Positions 1-8,195 of a stretch of DNA of 64,000 nt are shown here, piece by piece. Each line of letters starts with the position of its first letter. Position 1 is the first letter of the stretch. Below the pieces are notes generated by a model. It was not told where the DNA came from. It saw nothing but the letters and a program-made list of their open reading frames with translations, and searched no databases. The stretch is from the NCBI RefSeq assembly GCF_009371975.2, contig NZ_VIKT02000014.1, positions 1-64,000 of the forward strand. Reading direction: 5' to 3'. Both the position numbers and the translations under genes were made by a program. Origin of the DNA: Microcella pacifica. GTDB lineage: Bacteria; Actinomycetota; Actinomycetes; Actinomycetales; Microbacteriaceae.

Positions 1-154
1 GGGCGCGTAGAGCAGATCTCGCGGTGCCTTCTCATCTCTTGGTCGCAGGTTCGACTCCTGCCGGGGGCGCGTAGAGCAGATCTCGCGGTGCCTTCTCATC
101 TCTTGGTCGCAGGTTCGACATCCTGCCGGGGGCGCGTAGAGCAGGTCTCGCGGT
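1..154. repeat. Tandem 64/65-bp repeat resembling a tRNA 3' half
   Basis: Copy 1 starts at base 1, copy 2 at 65 and a partial copy 3 at 130, breaking off near 154. Copy 2 has one inserted base in its T-loop region, and copy 3 begins to diverge at about 145. Each unit holds a perfect T-arm, GCAGG-TTCGACT-CCTGC, followed by CGGGGGC, which looks like the 3' end of a tRNA such as tRNA-Arg. An AGAGCA string like the 3' side of a D-arm precedes it. No unit has a matching 5' acceptor strand, so none is a complete tRNA. An intact tRNA may lie to the left of the window. Such fragments can arise from slippage or from repeated integration at a tRNA 3' end; which one applies here is not visible. Confidence 0.8.
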
Positions 155-165
155 AGCGTCGCGGG

Positions 166-1218
166 GTGCGATCACGACACGAGAGACTCGACGCGGTGTG
201 CGAGAGACTCGACCGCGACCCGCGTGTCAGCGAGCTGAAGCTGCGCGTCGCCGACCGCTCAGGAACACTCGACTACGGCTGGGCAGCGCCCGGTTCACGC
301 GCGAAGAACGCGATTGCCAGCAGCACCAAGACCTTCGCCGCGGTGCTCGTGCTGCGTCGGATCGCCGCAGGGGATCTGACGCTCGAGCAGCCTCTCGTGA
401 GCATCCTGCCCCGTACCGACCTGGAGGATCTCAACCGCTTCGGAGGCCGCGACCATGCTGAGGACATCACCGTTCGCGATGTGCTGGCCCACACCTCAGG
501 CATTCCCAACTACTACGCGGCGAAGGCGCTCGACCCGCGCAGCGATATCGCGGCGGTCACCGCGGCAGACCCGGGGTGGAGCTTCGACGAGACGCTCGAG
601 ATCGCGCGCGGCATGAACGCACCCTTCGCGCCGCACAGCGGTCGCGCCCAGTACAGCTTCACGAACTACCAACTGGTCGGCCGGCTCATCGAGACGATCG
701 CGGGATGCCCGCTCGAGGTCGCGCTGCGTCGCGAGCTGCTCGACCCTCTCGGCGTGACCGACACGGCGCTCCTGACGCCGTCATCGCTCGAGCTCTTCGA
801 CGCCGCCTCGCCGCTGCTGCACGGCTCCCAGCCCTACCGGGGAGCCCGACGCCTCGCCTCCCTCGGGGCTGAGGGTGCGCTCGTCTCGACGACGGCCGAC
901 ACGATGCGATTCCTCCGCGCGGTGTTCGAGGGCGAGATCCTCGACCCGCGCATGCTCTCTCTCGCGACTGCCGACCGTCTGCCCCTGTTCCCCCGCGTGA
1001 CGTACGGGGTGGGCATGATGGCACTCAGTCTGCCGCGCCTCCTCACCCGGCTTCCGCGGCCGGGGGTGCTGCTCGGTCACGCGGGCATGACAGGGCACGT
1101 GATGTTCGCGGAACCGGTGAGCGGTCTCTACGCCGTCGGGACGATCAACCAGCTCGCGGCGCCGCGCCTGTCGTTCCGGCTGCTCGTGGCGGCGCTGCGA
1201 GCTGCGCACGCGTCGTAG
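166..1218 (+). CDS. Serine hydrolase, beta-lactamase/DD-peptidase-like (class C/S12 fold)
   Basis: A 350-residue protein of the beta-lactamase-related serine hydrolase family (penicillin-binding proteins, esterases, D-aminopeptidases). The nucleophile motif SxxK is seen as S52-S-T-K55, and the HxG element appears near the C-terminus as GHAG. The second motif, normally Y-x-N, reads YSFTNYQ, so the expected Asn is replaced by Phe unless the TNY triplet serves instead. No signal peptide is visible, which suggests a cytosolic enzyme or an N-terminus misplaced by the adjoining repeats. The start is GTG, just 11 bases after the tRNA-like repeats, with no clear Shine-Dalgarno. It ends one base before the convergent ligase gene. 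Substrate unknown. Confidence 0.85.
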   Translation: MRSRHERLDAVCERLDRDPRVSELKLRVADRSGTLDYGWAAPGSRAKNAIASSTKTFAAVLVLRRIAAGDLTLEQPLVSILPRTDLEDLNRFGGRDHAEDITVRDVLAHTSGIPNYYAAKALDPRSDIAAVTAADPGWSFDETLEIARGMNAPFAPHSGRAQYSFTNYQLVGRLIETIAGCPLEVALRRELLDPLGVTDTALLTPSSLELFDAASPLLHGSQPYRGARRLASLGAEGALVSTTADTMRFLRAVFEGEILDPRMLSLATADRLPLFPRVTYGVGMMALSLPRLLTRLPRPGVLLGHAGMTGHVMFAEPVSGLYAVGTINQLAAPRLSFRLLVAALRAAHAS

Positions 1219-1219
1219 C

Positions 1220-2662
1220 TCAGTCCAGCCCCAGTCGGCGTCGGAACTCTGCGGTGAGGCGCGTCCGCTCGACTTTGCCCATGCGGTTGCGAGGGATCAC
1301 CGAGACCTGGCCGAACACCGTCGGGTGCTTGCCGGGCAGTCGCTGGCGCAGCAGGCGGTCTAGCGCTCGCAGATCACAGCTCGCCTCGGCGACGATCGCG
1401 AGCCCGAGCTCGGGAACGCCCGGCACCTGCTCGATGAGGAACGTTCCGGCATCGATCACGCCGGGAAACCCGTCGACGGCGGCATCCACGGCGGCCGGGT
1501 CGACCTTCACACCGCCGACGTTGACGATCTCAGCGGTACGGCCGTGAAGGACGAGTGCGCCCTCGCTCGTGAGGTGACCCTGATCGCCGGGCGAGAACCA
1601 GCCAGCGCGGAAGGAGCCGTCAGAATCGTCTCCCGCGTAGCCGCTCGCGAGTCCCTGTCCGCGGTAGCGGATGTCGCCCTCCTCGCCCGGGGGGAGAGTC
1701 GCGCCGTGCTCGTCGACGATCTCGAGGTCGATGCCGCTGATCGCGGTGCCCACGTCGGCGGGATCCCCTCCCGAGTGCAGCATGCGCGTGGCGACGCCGC
1801 CACCCTCGGTCGACCCGTAGACGCCGCGGACGGGTACGGCGAGTTGCGACGCGATCGTCTCGAGCAGGGTGGGGGTCGCGGCGCCTCCGGCCGTGCGCAC
1901 TTCGCGGAGGTCGGGAAGCGAGTGATCGCGTTCGCGCAGCAAGCGCAGAGTCTGGCCGATCTGCACGGGCGAGCCGCAGAGCACCTGAACGGAGACCCCG
2001 GCGGTCGCCCGGGCGAACCGTGCGTCGGCCGGGTCCACGGTGATGTACGGGGTGCCGTGCTGCAGCGCCGCGAGCGCCGTATGGAAGCCTCCGGTCGTCG
2101 ACAACGACATGAGGTTGACCTCGGGCCGCGCGTCGGTCCAGTAGTCGGGCAGGTGCTTGAGTCGGTGCTCGACGGCGCGCACCGAGAGCTCAGCCGCTCG
2201 CGGATTGCCGGTCGTGCCGCTCGTGAGGATGACACGGCAGATGCTGTCGGCGCGCGGATAGAGCACGATCGGCACACCCTGCGTCTCGTCCGCCACGGCG
2301 ATCACCTGCTCGATCCACAGCCCGTCCACCGTGATTACGGTGGCGGCGTGCACCACGCGGCTCCCGGGTCGGGAGAGAAGCACATCCGGGATCATGCTCA
2401 CGGCGGAACCCGTCCCGGTGAGCGAGACGGTCCGCGTGGCGATGCGCAGGAGCGCCAGGGTGACGATCCAGTCGTCGGCCGGTTTGAGGTCTGTCGCGAC
2501 CAGTTGGCGCGGCACGACACCGAGGTCGCGAAGCCGGCCTGCGACAGCCGCAACGGCCCGGTCGAGCTCGGCGAAGCTCCACCGGGTATCGACGCCGATG
2601 AGCGCAGGCGCATCCGGCCTCTCAGCTGCCTGCTGCGTGAGGAACCGCAGAGGTGCGAACAT
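1220..2662 (-). CDS. AMP-dependent acyl-CoA synthetase/ligase family protein
   Basis: A 480-residue member of the ANL adenylating superfamily, expected to activate a carboxylic acid with ATP to an acyl-AMP and then a thioester. Visible motifs in order are the phosphate-binding loop TSGTTGNPR (with Arg where Lys is usual), YGSTEGG, the GWFSPGDQGHL hinge-region motif and the C-terminal NRMGKVERT with the catalytic Lys. The ATG at 2662 is chosen over a much longer upstream frame because GGAGAG sits 7 bases before it and the adenylation fold begins directly after it. The next gene is divergent, so expression starts in the 120-bp gap. The family also contains o-succinylbenzoate-CoA and fatty-acid ligases; the substrate cannot be read from sequence. 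Confidence 0.85.
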   Translation of the reverse strand: MFAPLRFLTQQAAERPDAPALIGVDTRWSFAELDRAVAAVAGRLRDLGVVPRQLVATDLKPADDWIVTLALLRIATRTVSLTGTGSAVSMIPDVLLSRPGSRVVHAATVITVDGLWIEQVIAVADETQGVPIVLYPRADSICRVILTSGTTGNPRAAELSVRAVEHRLKHLPDYWTDARPEVNLMSLSTTGGFHTALAALQHGTPYITVDPADARFARATAGVSVQVLCGSPVQIGQTLRLLRERDHSLPDLREVRTAGGAATPTLLETIASQLAVPVRGVYGSTEGGGVATRMLHSGGDPADVGTAISGIDLEIVDEHGATLPPGEEGDIRYRGQGLASGYAGDDSDGSFRAGWFSPGDQGHLTSEGALVLHGRTAEIVNVGGVKVDPAAVDAAVDGFPGVIDAGTFLIEQVPGVPELGLAIVAEASCDLRALDRLLRQRLPGKHPTVFGQVSVIPRNRMGKVERTRLTAEFRRRLGLD

Positions 2663-2782
2663 TTCGGCTCTCCGGTTGATGAGGTCGTGAAAAGTTATCG
2701 GATCAACTGTAGGGTGTGGAGCACGCCCGGGCGCGCTTCTCCCTATGCGCGCGTGACGACATTCCTTTGAGGAGCCCCCGCC

Positions 2783-4324
2783 GTGCCCGAGAATGCCCCT
2801 GAGACCGTGGCAGTGCCCCCCGCCTTCCGCCGTCGGCGCGTCACGCGCACGGCCGCCGCGATCGCCTCGAGCGGTCTCGTCGTGGGGCTGGGCTCTGTCG
2901 GGGTGACACCCGCGATCGCCGCGACCGCCGACGATTGCGATACCGGCAACACGGTCACCGCGCCGGGTGACGACGCGGCCGACATTCAGGTGCTGCTGGA
3001 TGCCGACACCGCGATCGTCTGCCTCGCAGGTGCCTTCACGCTCTCGACGCCCCTCACGTTCGACCACGAACTGACTCTCTTTGGTCTCGCGGGCGCGCAG
3101 TTGGATGGCGACAACGCCACCCAGATCCTCGCCGGGTCGGCTGGAGCCGACCTTGTCCTGCAGAACCTCGCTGTCCTGAACGGTAGCGGCGTCGACGGCG
3201 GTGCCGTGTACGTGGAGGGCGACATCGAGGTCTACGACTCTCGCTTCGAGGGCAACGTCGCTTCCGACGACGGTGGGGCGATCTACCACGACGGCTCAGG
3301 CTTCGCGATCATCGAGGGCTCGACCTTCACCGACAACAGCGCCGACGACTTTGGCGGCGCGATCTACGGCGAGGACGTCATCGCTGTCGGCTCGACGTTC
3401 AGCGACAACAGTGCCTTCTTCGGCGGTGCGCTCTACGCTGCCGGCTCGGCGCAGTTCGAGTCGACTTTCGTCGGCAACGATGCGTTCGTCGGTGGAGCGG
3501 TTGTCGCGCAGGACTACAGCGCGTCTCTCGGGTCGACGTTCGTCGGGAACACTGCGGAGGAGGACGGCGGCGCGATCTCGAGCTACGGACTCGCCTACGT
3601 GCTCAACTCGACGTTCGTGGAGAACTCGGCGGCTGGCATCGGCGGGGCGATCACCTCCGCGTACGCGCAGATCGGCCTCTCGACCTTCCTCGACAACGAA
3701 GCGAACACGTCGGATGAGGGCGAACGTGGTGACGCCGTCCTCGTCTATGAGGACGACATCGACTCCAGCTTCATCGTGGGGAATATCTTCGCCGGTTCGC
3801 GGTCGTTCCCGCAGCTGGGCGCTATCGAGGACGGAACGTGGGAAGACCGGGGCGGCAACGTCTTCAGCACATCGCAGGCGACGGAGGTCGCGATCGGCAC
3901 CGCGGCCTCGTCGACGCTCTTCGGCCAGTCGGTCGCGCAGATCTTCGGCCCAGGAGCATCGCTCGCCGCCAACGGCGGCGCGACTGACACCGTCCTCTTG
4001 ATTCCCGGAAGCCCGGCAGTGGACATCGTGCCCGTCGAGGACTTCCTCGATGTGACGTCAGCGGAGGTGGCCTCGGTCTTCTCGGCCGTCGACGCGGCGG
4101 CTGGTTTCTCGCCGGTCTCCGACACTCCCGACGAGGACCAGCGCGGCGAGCCGCGCGATGGCCTCCGAGACGCGGGTGCCGTCGAGTTGCAGGCAGACGA
4201 GCTGGGCAGCGAGCTCGCGGCCACCGGTGTGTCGAACGCGACGACGGTCGGGTGGCTCGGCGCCGCGTTCGTGGCCCTCGGCTCGCTCGTTCTCCTCGTG
4301 CGCGGTCGGCGCAGCACCGTCTGA
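2783..4324 (+). CDS. Cell-wall-anchored beta-helix protein with polymorphic-outer-membrane-type repeats
   Basis: A 513-residue secreted surface protein. An Arg-rich N-terminus and hydrophobic segment (about 20-47, ending AIA) form the signal peptide. Residues about 130-320 contain repeats of the GGAI ... STF.DN type, as in chlamydial Pmp and other right-handed parallel beta-helix proteins. The C-terminus carries LAATG (478-482), a hydrophobic helix and an RGRRSTV tail, which is a sorting signal of the LAxTG class used by class E sortases. GTG start with GAGGAG upstream. Likely an adhesin or wall protein covalently attached to peptidoglycan. No sortase gene lies in the window, so the enzyme must be encoded elsewhere. 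Confidence 0.85.
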   Translation: MPENAPETVAVPPAFRRRRVTRTAAAIASSGLVVGLGSVGVTPAIAATADDCDTGNTVTAPGDDAADIQVLLDADTAIVCLAGAFTLSTPLTFDHELTLFGLAGAQLDGDNATQILAGSAGADLVLQNLAVLNGSGVDGGAVYVEGDIEVYDSRFEGNVASDDGGAIYHDGSGFAIIEGSTFTDNSADDFGGAIYGEDVIAVGSTFSDNSAFFGGALYAAGSAQFESTFVGNDAFVGGAVVAQDYSASLGSTFVGNTAEEDGGAISSYGLAYVLNSTFVENSAAGIGGAITSAYAQIGLSTFLDNEANTSDEGERGDAVLVYEDDIDSSFIVGNIFAGSRSFPQLGAIEDGTWEDRGGNVFSTSQATEVAIGTAASSTLFGQSVAQIFGPGASLAANGGATDTVLLIPGSPAVDIVPVEDFLDVTSAEVASVFSAVDAAAGFSPVSDTPDEDQRGEPRDGLRDAGAVELQADELGSELAATGVSNATTVGWLGAAFVALGSLVLLVRGRRSTV

Positions 4325-4416
4325 ATCGTTCGGATGACCCGCCTGCTGCGGGCGCGGTACGGAGCCGTCGTGACGGTGCCGTGCGGGCGATCGCGGCCAG
4401 GCGGCTCGCTCGCGCT

Positions 4417-5241
4417 CTAGTCGTGGTCGGTCGAGTCGATGCGCTCGCGCACGACCGACGCGGCCATCGGGCGCGGGGCGTCCTCCGCGTCGTCGACGAT
4501 CGCGGGGCTCGCTGCCGTGCGGGTGCTCGGCGGGGGCGCCGCCGCGAGGGCCGCCGCCAGGGCCGGGTCGCGCACGGGGCCCGTCGTGGCGGGCGGTTCG
4601 GGCAACACCGACGCAGAGGGCGGGGTCGTCAAGGGCGAGGGTTCCGGCGCTGCCTCGGCAGAAGAAGAGGCAGAGGCAGAAGCATAGGCAGAAGCGGGGA
4701 CAGAGGGCGCCTCCGCGGGCGGTTCGGCGGTCTCGTCGGTTTCGTAGCGCCACCGCTCGAGGTCGGCGCCGAAGAGCTTCTTGGCCGCGCGCGGCTTCTG
4801 CGACCAGGCGATGAGCGCATCCCGGTAGTCGCCGAGGGTCTGCTGCGCTTGGAAGCGGAAGCCCGAGGAGTGCCCCTTCATCGACTCGAGCTGGTGGGTC
4901 GCCCAGTTCGCGGCGAGAGCAGCGCCGGGTATGGGCAGGAGGCGCAGGCGCGTCTCGGCCTCTGAGATGAGTTCGTCGACGTGTCGGCGCTCCGTGTCGC
5001 TGTGGTCGTGCCACGCGGCGGCGGTGCGCCCGGCGAGCACGAACGCTCCGACGGCGCTGGTGAGAGCATCCCGATCATGGTGCTTCAGCAGCCGCTTCGT
5101 GGAGCCGCGCGCGATGAGCGCCGCGATCACCCCGGCCACCAGAATCGCCAGCCCCGGGATGATCGCCCCCGTGAGCACGCGCCAGCCCTCGTCTGAGGCC
5201 CACCATTGGACGACGTCGTTCCCCCATGTCATGCCCTGCAC
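4417..5241 (-). CDS. Hypothetical single-span membrane protein
   Basis: A 274-residue protein of unknown function. One transmembrane helix (about residues 22-45) is followed by a basic stretch, then a largely helical cytosolic region (about 50-170) rich in Asp, Arg and His. The Ala/Ser/Pro-rich C-terminus after about residue 180 has low complexity and is probably disordered. The first start is GTG at 5241; an in-frame ATG at 5232 is an equally possible start since neither has a strong Shine-Dalgarno. The gene is convergent with the wall-anchored protein and shares its strand with the EamA transporter upstream. The reading frame and codon bias look genuine, but I recognise no domain. Confidence 0.68.
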   Translation of the reverse strand: MQGMTWGNDVVQWWASDEGWRVLTGAIIPGLAILVAGVIAALIARGSTKRLLKHHDRDALTSAVGAFVLAGRTAAAWHDHSDTERRHVDELISEAETRLRLLPIPGAALAANWATHQLESMKGHSSGFRFQAQQTLGDYRDALIAWSQKPRAAKKLFGADLERWRYETDETAEPPAEAPSVPASAYASASASSSAEAAPEPSPLTTPPSASVLPEPPATTGPVRDPALAAALAAAPPPSTRTAASPAIVDDAEDAPRPMAASVVRERIDSTDHD

Positions 5242-5287
5242 TGTACCCCCGAACGGGGGTCGTGGCGAGCCCCGAGCTGACGAAAGA

Positions 5288-6253
5288 TCAGCGAGGGGAT
5301 ACGTCGACGGTCGTGATCGGCCCCGTATTGAGGGCCAGATCGGCGTCGACGACCGTCTTCGTGCTGCGGGCCGTCTGAGCGAGGATGATCCCCGCGAGCA
5401 CGACCGCGGCGCCGACGATCTGCACGAGCCCGAGGGTCTCGCCGAGCCACAGCCATGCGACGGCGAAGGCGAAGACCACTTCTGAGGAGGCGACGATGCC
5501 CGCCGCTGTCGCCGTCAGGTACCGCAGCGAGGCGAGGCTCAGCATGAAGGGGGCGAACGACCCGAGCGCGACGTTCCAGGCGAGCGGCAGCCACATCGGT
5601 ACGAGAAGCTCCGCACCCTGGCCGCCGAGGTCCACGGGAGCCGTGAACACCGTCGGGTCGAGCTGCCACCAGCCGCTCACGAACGCCCAGAAGATCGCGG
5701 CGAACGACATCGTCCAGAACGAAACGGCGAGCGGCGAGGTGCGCACGACCTGCTTCTCGCCCACGAGGAAGTAGGTGGCGAGGCAGATCGCGGCCGCGAG
5801 GCCGAAGAGCACGCCGAGGGCGTCGAGCGTGCTCGCCCACACTTGAGCGACGACGGCGAGCCCCACGAGCACCAGGCCGATCGCGGCCCACAGCCGCGCC
5901 TTGACCTTCTCGCGGAAGAAGAAGAACGCCACGAGGGCGACGAGGAGCACCGCCAGGTACTCGAGCAGCAGAGCGATGCCGACCGGCAGCAGCTGCACGG
6001 CGGCTGCGTAGGTTCCCTGCAGGAAGGCGACACCGACGACGCCGAGCACGATCATGATCGGCCATTGCCGGCGGGGCATCCGGAAGGCGCGACGGTCGAT
6101 CGCCAGCAGCACAGCGCCAGCGATGAGCGCGGCACCCACGAGGCGGAACTGCGTCACCTGCGCGGGGGTCAGCCCCGCCTCCATGATGAGCTTGGTGACG
6201 CTGCCGTTCGCGCCGAACAGCACCGCAGCGAGCAGTGCGTAGACGTATCCCAC
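5288..6253 (-). CDS. EamA/DMT-family transporter
   Basis: A 321-residue polytopic membrane protein with about ten hydrophobic helices and the internal two-fold repeat of the drug/metabolite transporter (EamA, RhaT-like) superfamily. It opens with a typical YALLAAVLFGANGS helix, and the second half ends in the matching SEVVFAFAVAWLWLGE helix. These proteins export or exchange metabolites such as amino acids or cofactors. GTG start at 6253, 7 bases after the aldo/keto reductase stop, so the two genes are probably co-transcribed. The cargo is unknown. Confidence 0.9.
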   Translation of the reverse strand: MGYVYALLAAVLFGANGSVTKLIMEAGLTPAQVTQFRLVGAALIAGAVLLAIDRRAFRMPRRQWPIMIVLGVVGVAFLQGTYAAAVQLLPVGIALLLEYLAVLLVALVAFFFFREKVKARLWAAIGLVLVGLAVVAQVWASTLDALGVLFGLAAAICLATYFLVGEKQVVRTSPLAVSFWTMSFAAIFWAFVSGWWQLDPTVFTAPVDLGGQGAELLVPMWLPLAWNVALGSFAPFMLSLASLRYLTATAAGIVASSEVVFAFAVAWLWLGETLGLVQIVGAAVVLAGIILAQTARSTKTVVDADLALNTGPITTVDVSPR

Positions 6254-6260
6254 CGTCGGG

Positions 6261-7280
6261 CTACCGGGTGCCGGTGCCGTGCACGGCGTGCGGCTCGATC
6301 GCCGCGATCTCGTCGTCGCTCAGCGCCGCGCCGCGGAGGGCGTCGAGGCTGTCGTCGAGCTGGCGCACGCTGCTCGCGCCGATGAGCGCGCTTGTCACCT
6401 GGGGATGCCGCAGCACCCACAACAGCGACATCTGCGCGAGCGACTGGCCGCGGCCCTCCGCGATGGCGTGGAGGGCCCGTGCACGCTCGAGATACGTGTC
6501 GTCGATGGTGTCGCTCGAGATCCAGCGACCCTCGGCGGCACGCGAGTCGGCGGGAATGCCGTCGAGGTATCGGTTGGTGAGCAGGCCCTGCGCGAGGGGG
6601 GAGAACACGATGCTGCCCAGTTCGAGGTCGGCCAGAGCATCCAGGAGCCCGTCCTCCATGCGCCGGTCGAACATGTTGTAGCGGGGCTGATGGATGAGGA
6701 GCGGGATGCCGAGCTCGCCGAGAATGCGGTGCGCCTCGCGCGTCTGATCAGCGTCGTAGTTCGAGATGCCGACGTAGAGCGCCTTGCCGCTCGTGACCGC
6801 GGTGGCGAGCGCCCCCATGGTCTCCTCGAGCGGGGTGTCAGGGTCGGGGCGGTGCGAGTAGAAGATGTCCACATGGTCGAGTCCGAGGCGGCTGAGGCTC
6901 GCGTCGAGGGAGTTCAGCAGGTACTTGCGCGAGCCCCACTCGCCGTAGGGCCCCTCCCACATGAAGTAGCCGGCCTTCGACGAGATGACGAGCTCGTCGC
7001 GGTACGGCAGGAAATCCTCTGCGAGGATGCGGCCGAAGTTGCTCTCGGCGCTGCCGGCGGGCGGGCCGTAGTTGTTGGCGAGGTCGAAGTGCGTCACGCC
7101 GCGGTCGAAGGCGCGGCGCAGGATCGCGCGCTGCGTCTCGATCGGCTTGTCGTCGCCGAAGTTGTTCCACAGCCCCAGCGAGATGCGCGGAAGCTTCAGG
7201 CCGCTGCGCCCGACGCGGGCGTACTCGAGCTGGTCGTAGCGGTCATCGGCGGCGGCGTACGGCGTGTGTTCGGTGGGCAT
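6261..7280 (-). CDS. Aldo/keto reductase (YghZ / L-glyceraldehyde-3-phosphate reductase-like)
   Basis: A 339-residue NADPH-dependent oxidoreductase of the AKR superfamily, a (beta/alpha)8 barrel that reduces aldehydes or ketones. The catalytic tetrad is visible as D66 and Y71 (FDLANNYG), K102 (SSKAGY) and H143 (YSHRPD). The GPPAGSAESNFG loop and overall length fit the YghZ/AKR14 subgroup, which reduces L-glyceraldehyde 3-phosphate and methylglyoxal in E. coli. ATG at 7280 is chosen because the conserved barrel begins soon after and upstream residues look non-coding. It diverges from msrA across 63 bp. The pairing with msrA would fit a role in carbonyl or oxidative stress, which is inference. 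Confidence 0.9.
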   Translation of the reverse strand: MPTEHTPYAAADDRYDQLEYARVGRSGLKLPRISLGLWNNFGDDKPIETQRAILRRAFDRGVTHFDLANNYGPPAGSAESNFGRILAEDFLPYRDELVISSKAGYFMWEGPYGEWGSRKYLLNSLDASLSRLGLDHVDIFYSHRPDPDTPLEETMGALATAVTSGKALYVGISNYDADQTREAHRILGELGIPLLIHQPRYNMFDRRMEDGLLDALADLELGSIVFSPLAQGLLTNRYLDGIPADSRAAEGRWISSDTIDDTYLERARALHAIAEGRGQSLAQMSLLWVLRHPQVTSALIGASSVRQLDDSLDALRGAALSDDEIAAIEPHAVHGTGTR

Positions 7281-7331
7281 GCGTCCAGCGTACGACCGGG
7301 GAGCGCTCGGCCCGTGCACGGGCGACGGTCG

Positions 7332-7337
7332 TACACT
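7332..7337 (+). promoter_or_regulatory. -10 box of a candidate leaderless msrA promoter
   Basis: TACACT lies 6 nt before the msrA ATG, so transcription would start at or within a base or two of the start codon. No Shine-Dalgarno is seen before this ATG. No clear -35 hexamer. Confidence 0.5.
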
Positions 7338-7343
7338 CGCTCC

Positions 7344-7871
7344 ATGCGCACATTCCACCTCGCCGGAGGCTGCTTCTGGTGCCTCGACGCCGTCTACCGC
7401 ACGATCGAGGGCGTCTCCGACGTCGTCTCGGGCTACACGGGCGGTCACGTCGAGAACCCCACCTACGAACTCGTCTGCACGGGCTCGACGGGGCACGCCG
7501 AGGCTGTTGCCGTGACCTTCGACCCCGATGTCGTGCCCGCCGACGTCATCCTCGACATCTTCTTCACGCTCCACGACCCTCGCCAGTTGAACCGGCAGGG
7601 CAACGATGTGGGCACGCAGTACCGCTCGGCGATGTTCTACGGTGATGAGGAGCAGAAGGTGCTGTTCGAGGCGGCCCGCGACCGCGCATCCGAGATCTGG
7701 GATGGCGGCATCGTGACGGAGATCTCGCCGCTCGGCCGCTACATCATCGCCGAGGACTACCACCAGGACTTCTTCGCGATGAACCCCGGCCAGGGGTACT
7801 GCCTCGCGGTCGCCCTGCCGAAGGTCAACAAGGTGCGCAAGGCCTACGCGCCGTACGTGAAGGCGCGCTGA
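7344..7871 (+). CDS. msrA: Peptide-methionine (S)-S-oxide reductase
   Basis: A 175-residue cytosolic repair enzyme that reduces methionine-S-sulfoxide in proteins and free Met-S-O using thioredoxin. The invariant GGCFWC motif is present with catalytic Cys at residue 10, followed by the YTGG, GHAEAV and family-typical DPRQLNRQGND.GTQYRS blocks. Length is normal for single-domain MsrA. The ATG at 7344 is set by the N-terminal beta-strand MRTFHLAGG; longer upstream readings lack homology. A small protein gene follows after 92 bp. Confidence 0.96.
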   Translation: MRTFHLAGGCFWCLDAVYRTIEGVSDVVSGYTGGHVENPTYELVCTGSTGHAEAVAVTFDPDVVPADVILDIFFTLHDPRQLNRQGNDVGTQYRSAMFYGDEEQKVLFEAARDRASEIWDGGIVTEISPLGRYIIAEDYHQDFFAMNPGQGYCLAVALPKVNKVRKAYAPYVKAR

Positions 7872-7963
7872 GAGACTCCTCGGCGCCCTCGACAGGCGCC
7901 CGCCTTCAGGCGTATTTTCGTATCTCGCACCACGAGGCGTCCATCGACCGAAGGGAGCGCACC

Positions 7964-8176
7964 ATGAGCACACCGATCGAGATCGACCAGACGTGGGCCG
8001 CGCACGGCCCCGCGGGAGCCGTCGGCTCCGTTCAGCGCAGCGGTGACGATTTCTACGTGTCACTGCCCGGTGAGGATGCCCGGCGCGGGCCGTACGAATC
8101 GCTCGACGTCGCCAAGCGCGCGCTGCACGCCGCGCTGGGGCCGGGTGCTGAGCGACCCGACTTCACGGAGCACTAG
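7964..8176 (+). CDS. Small hypothetical protein (70 aa)
   Basis: A 70-residue acidic protein without membrane segments or cysteines. The translation has sensible composition, and its start is well supported: AAGGGAG lies at good spacing before ATG 7964. The middle part (GDDFYVSLPGEDARRGPY) looks like a short beta-hairpin, and the C-terminal half is a predicted helix. It lies downstream of msrA on the same strand but may have its own promoter in the AT-richer gap around 7910-7925. Function unknown. Confidence 0.65.
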   Translation: MSTPIEIDQTWAAHGPAGAVGSVQRSGDDFYVSLPGEDARRGPYESLDVAKRALHAALGPGAERPDFTEH

Positions 8177-8195
8177 GCGACACGCTCGCGCAGCA

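Noticed and set aside
1-154. Complete tRNA gene in the repeats
   Set aside because: No 5' acceptor strand pairs with the CGGGGGC end, and no regular anticodon stem can be drawn.
2663-3289. N-terminal extension of the ligase reading frame beyond ATG 2662
   Set aside because: It runs antisense to the wall-anchored protein and has no homology; the GGAGAG site supports 2662.
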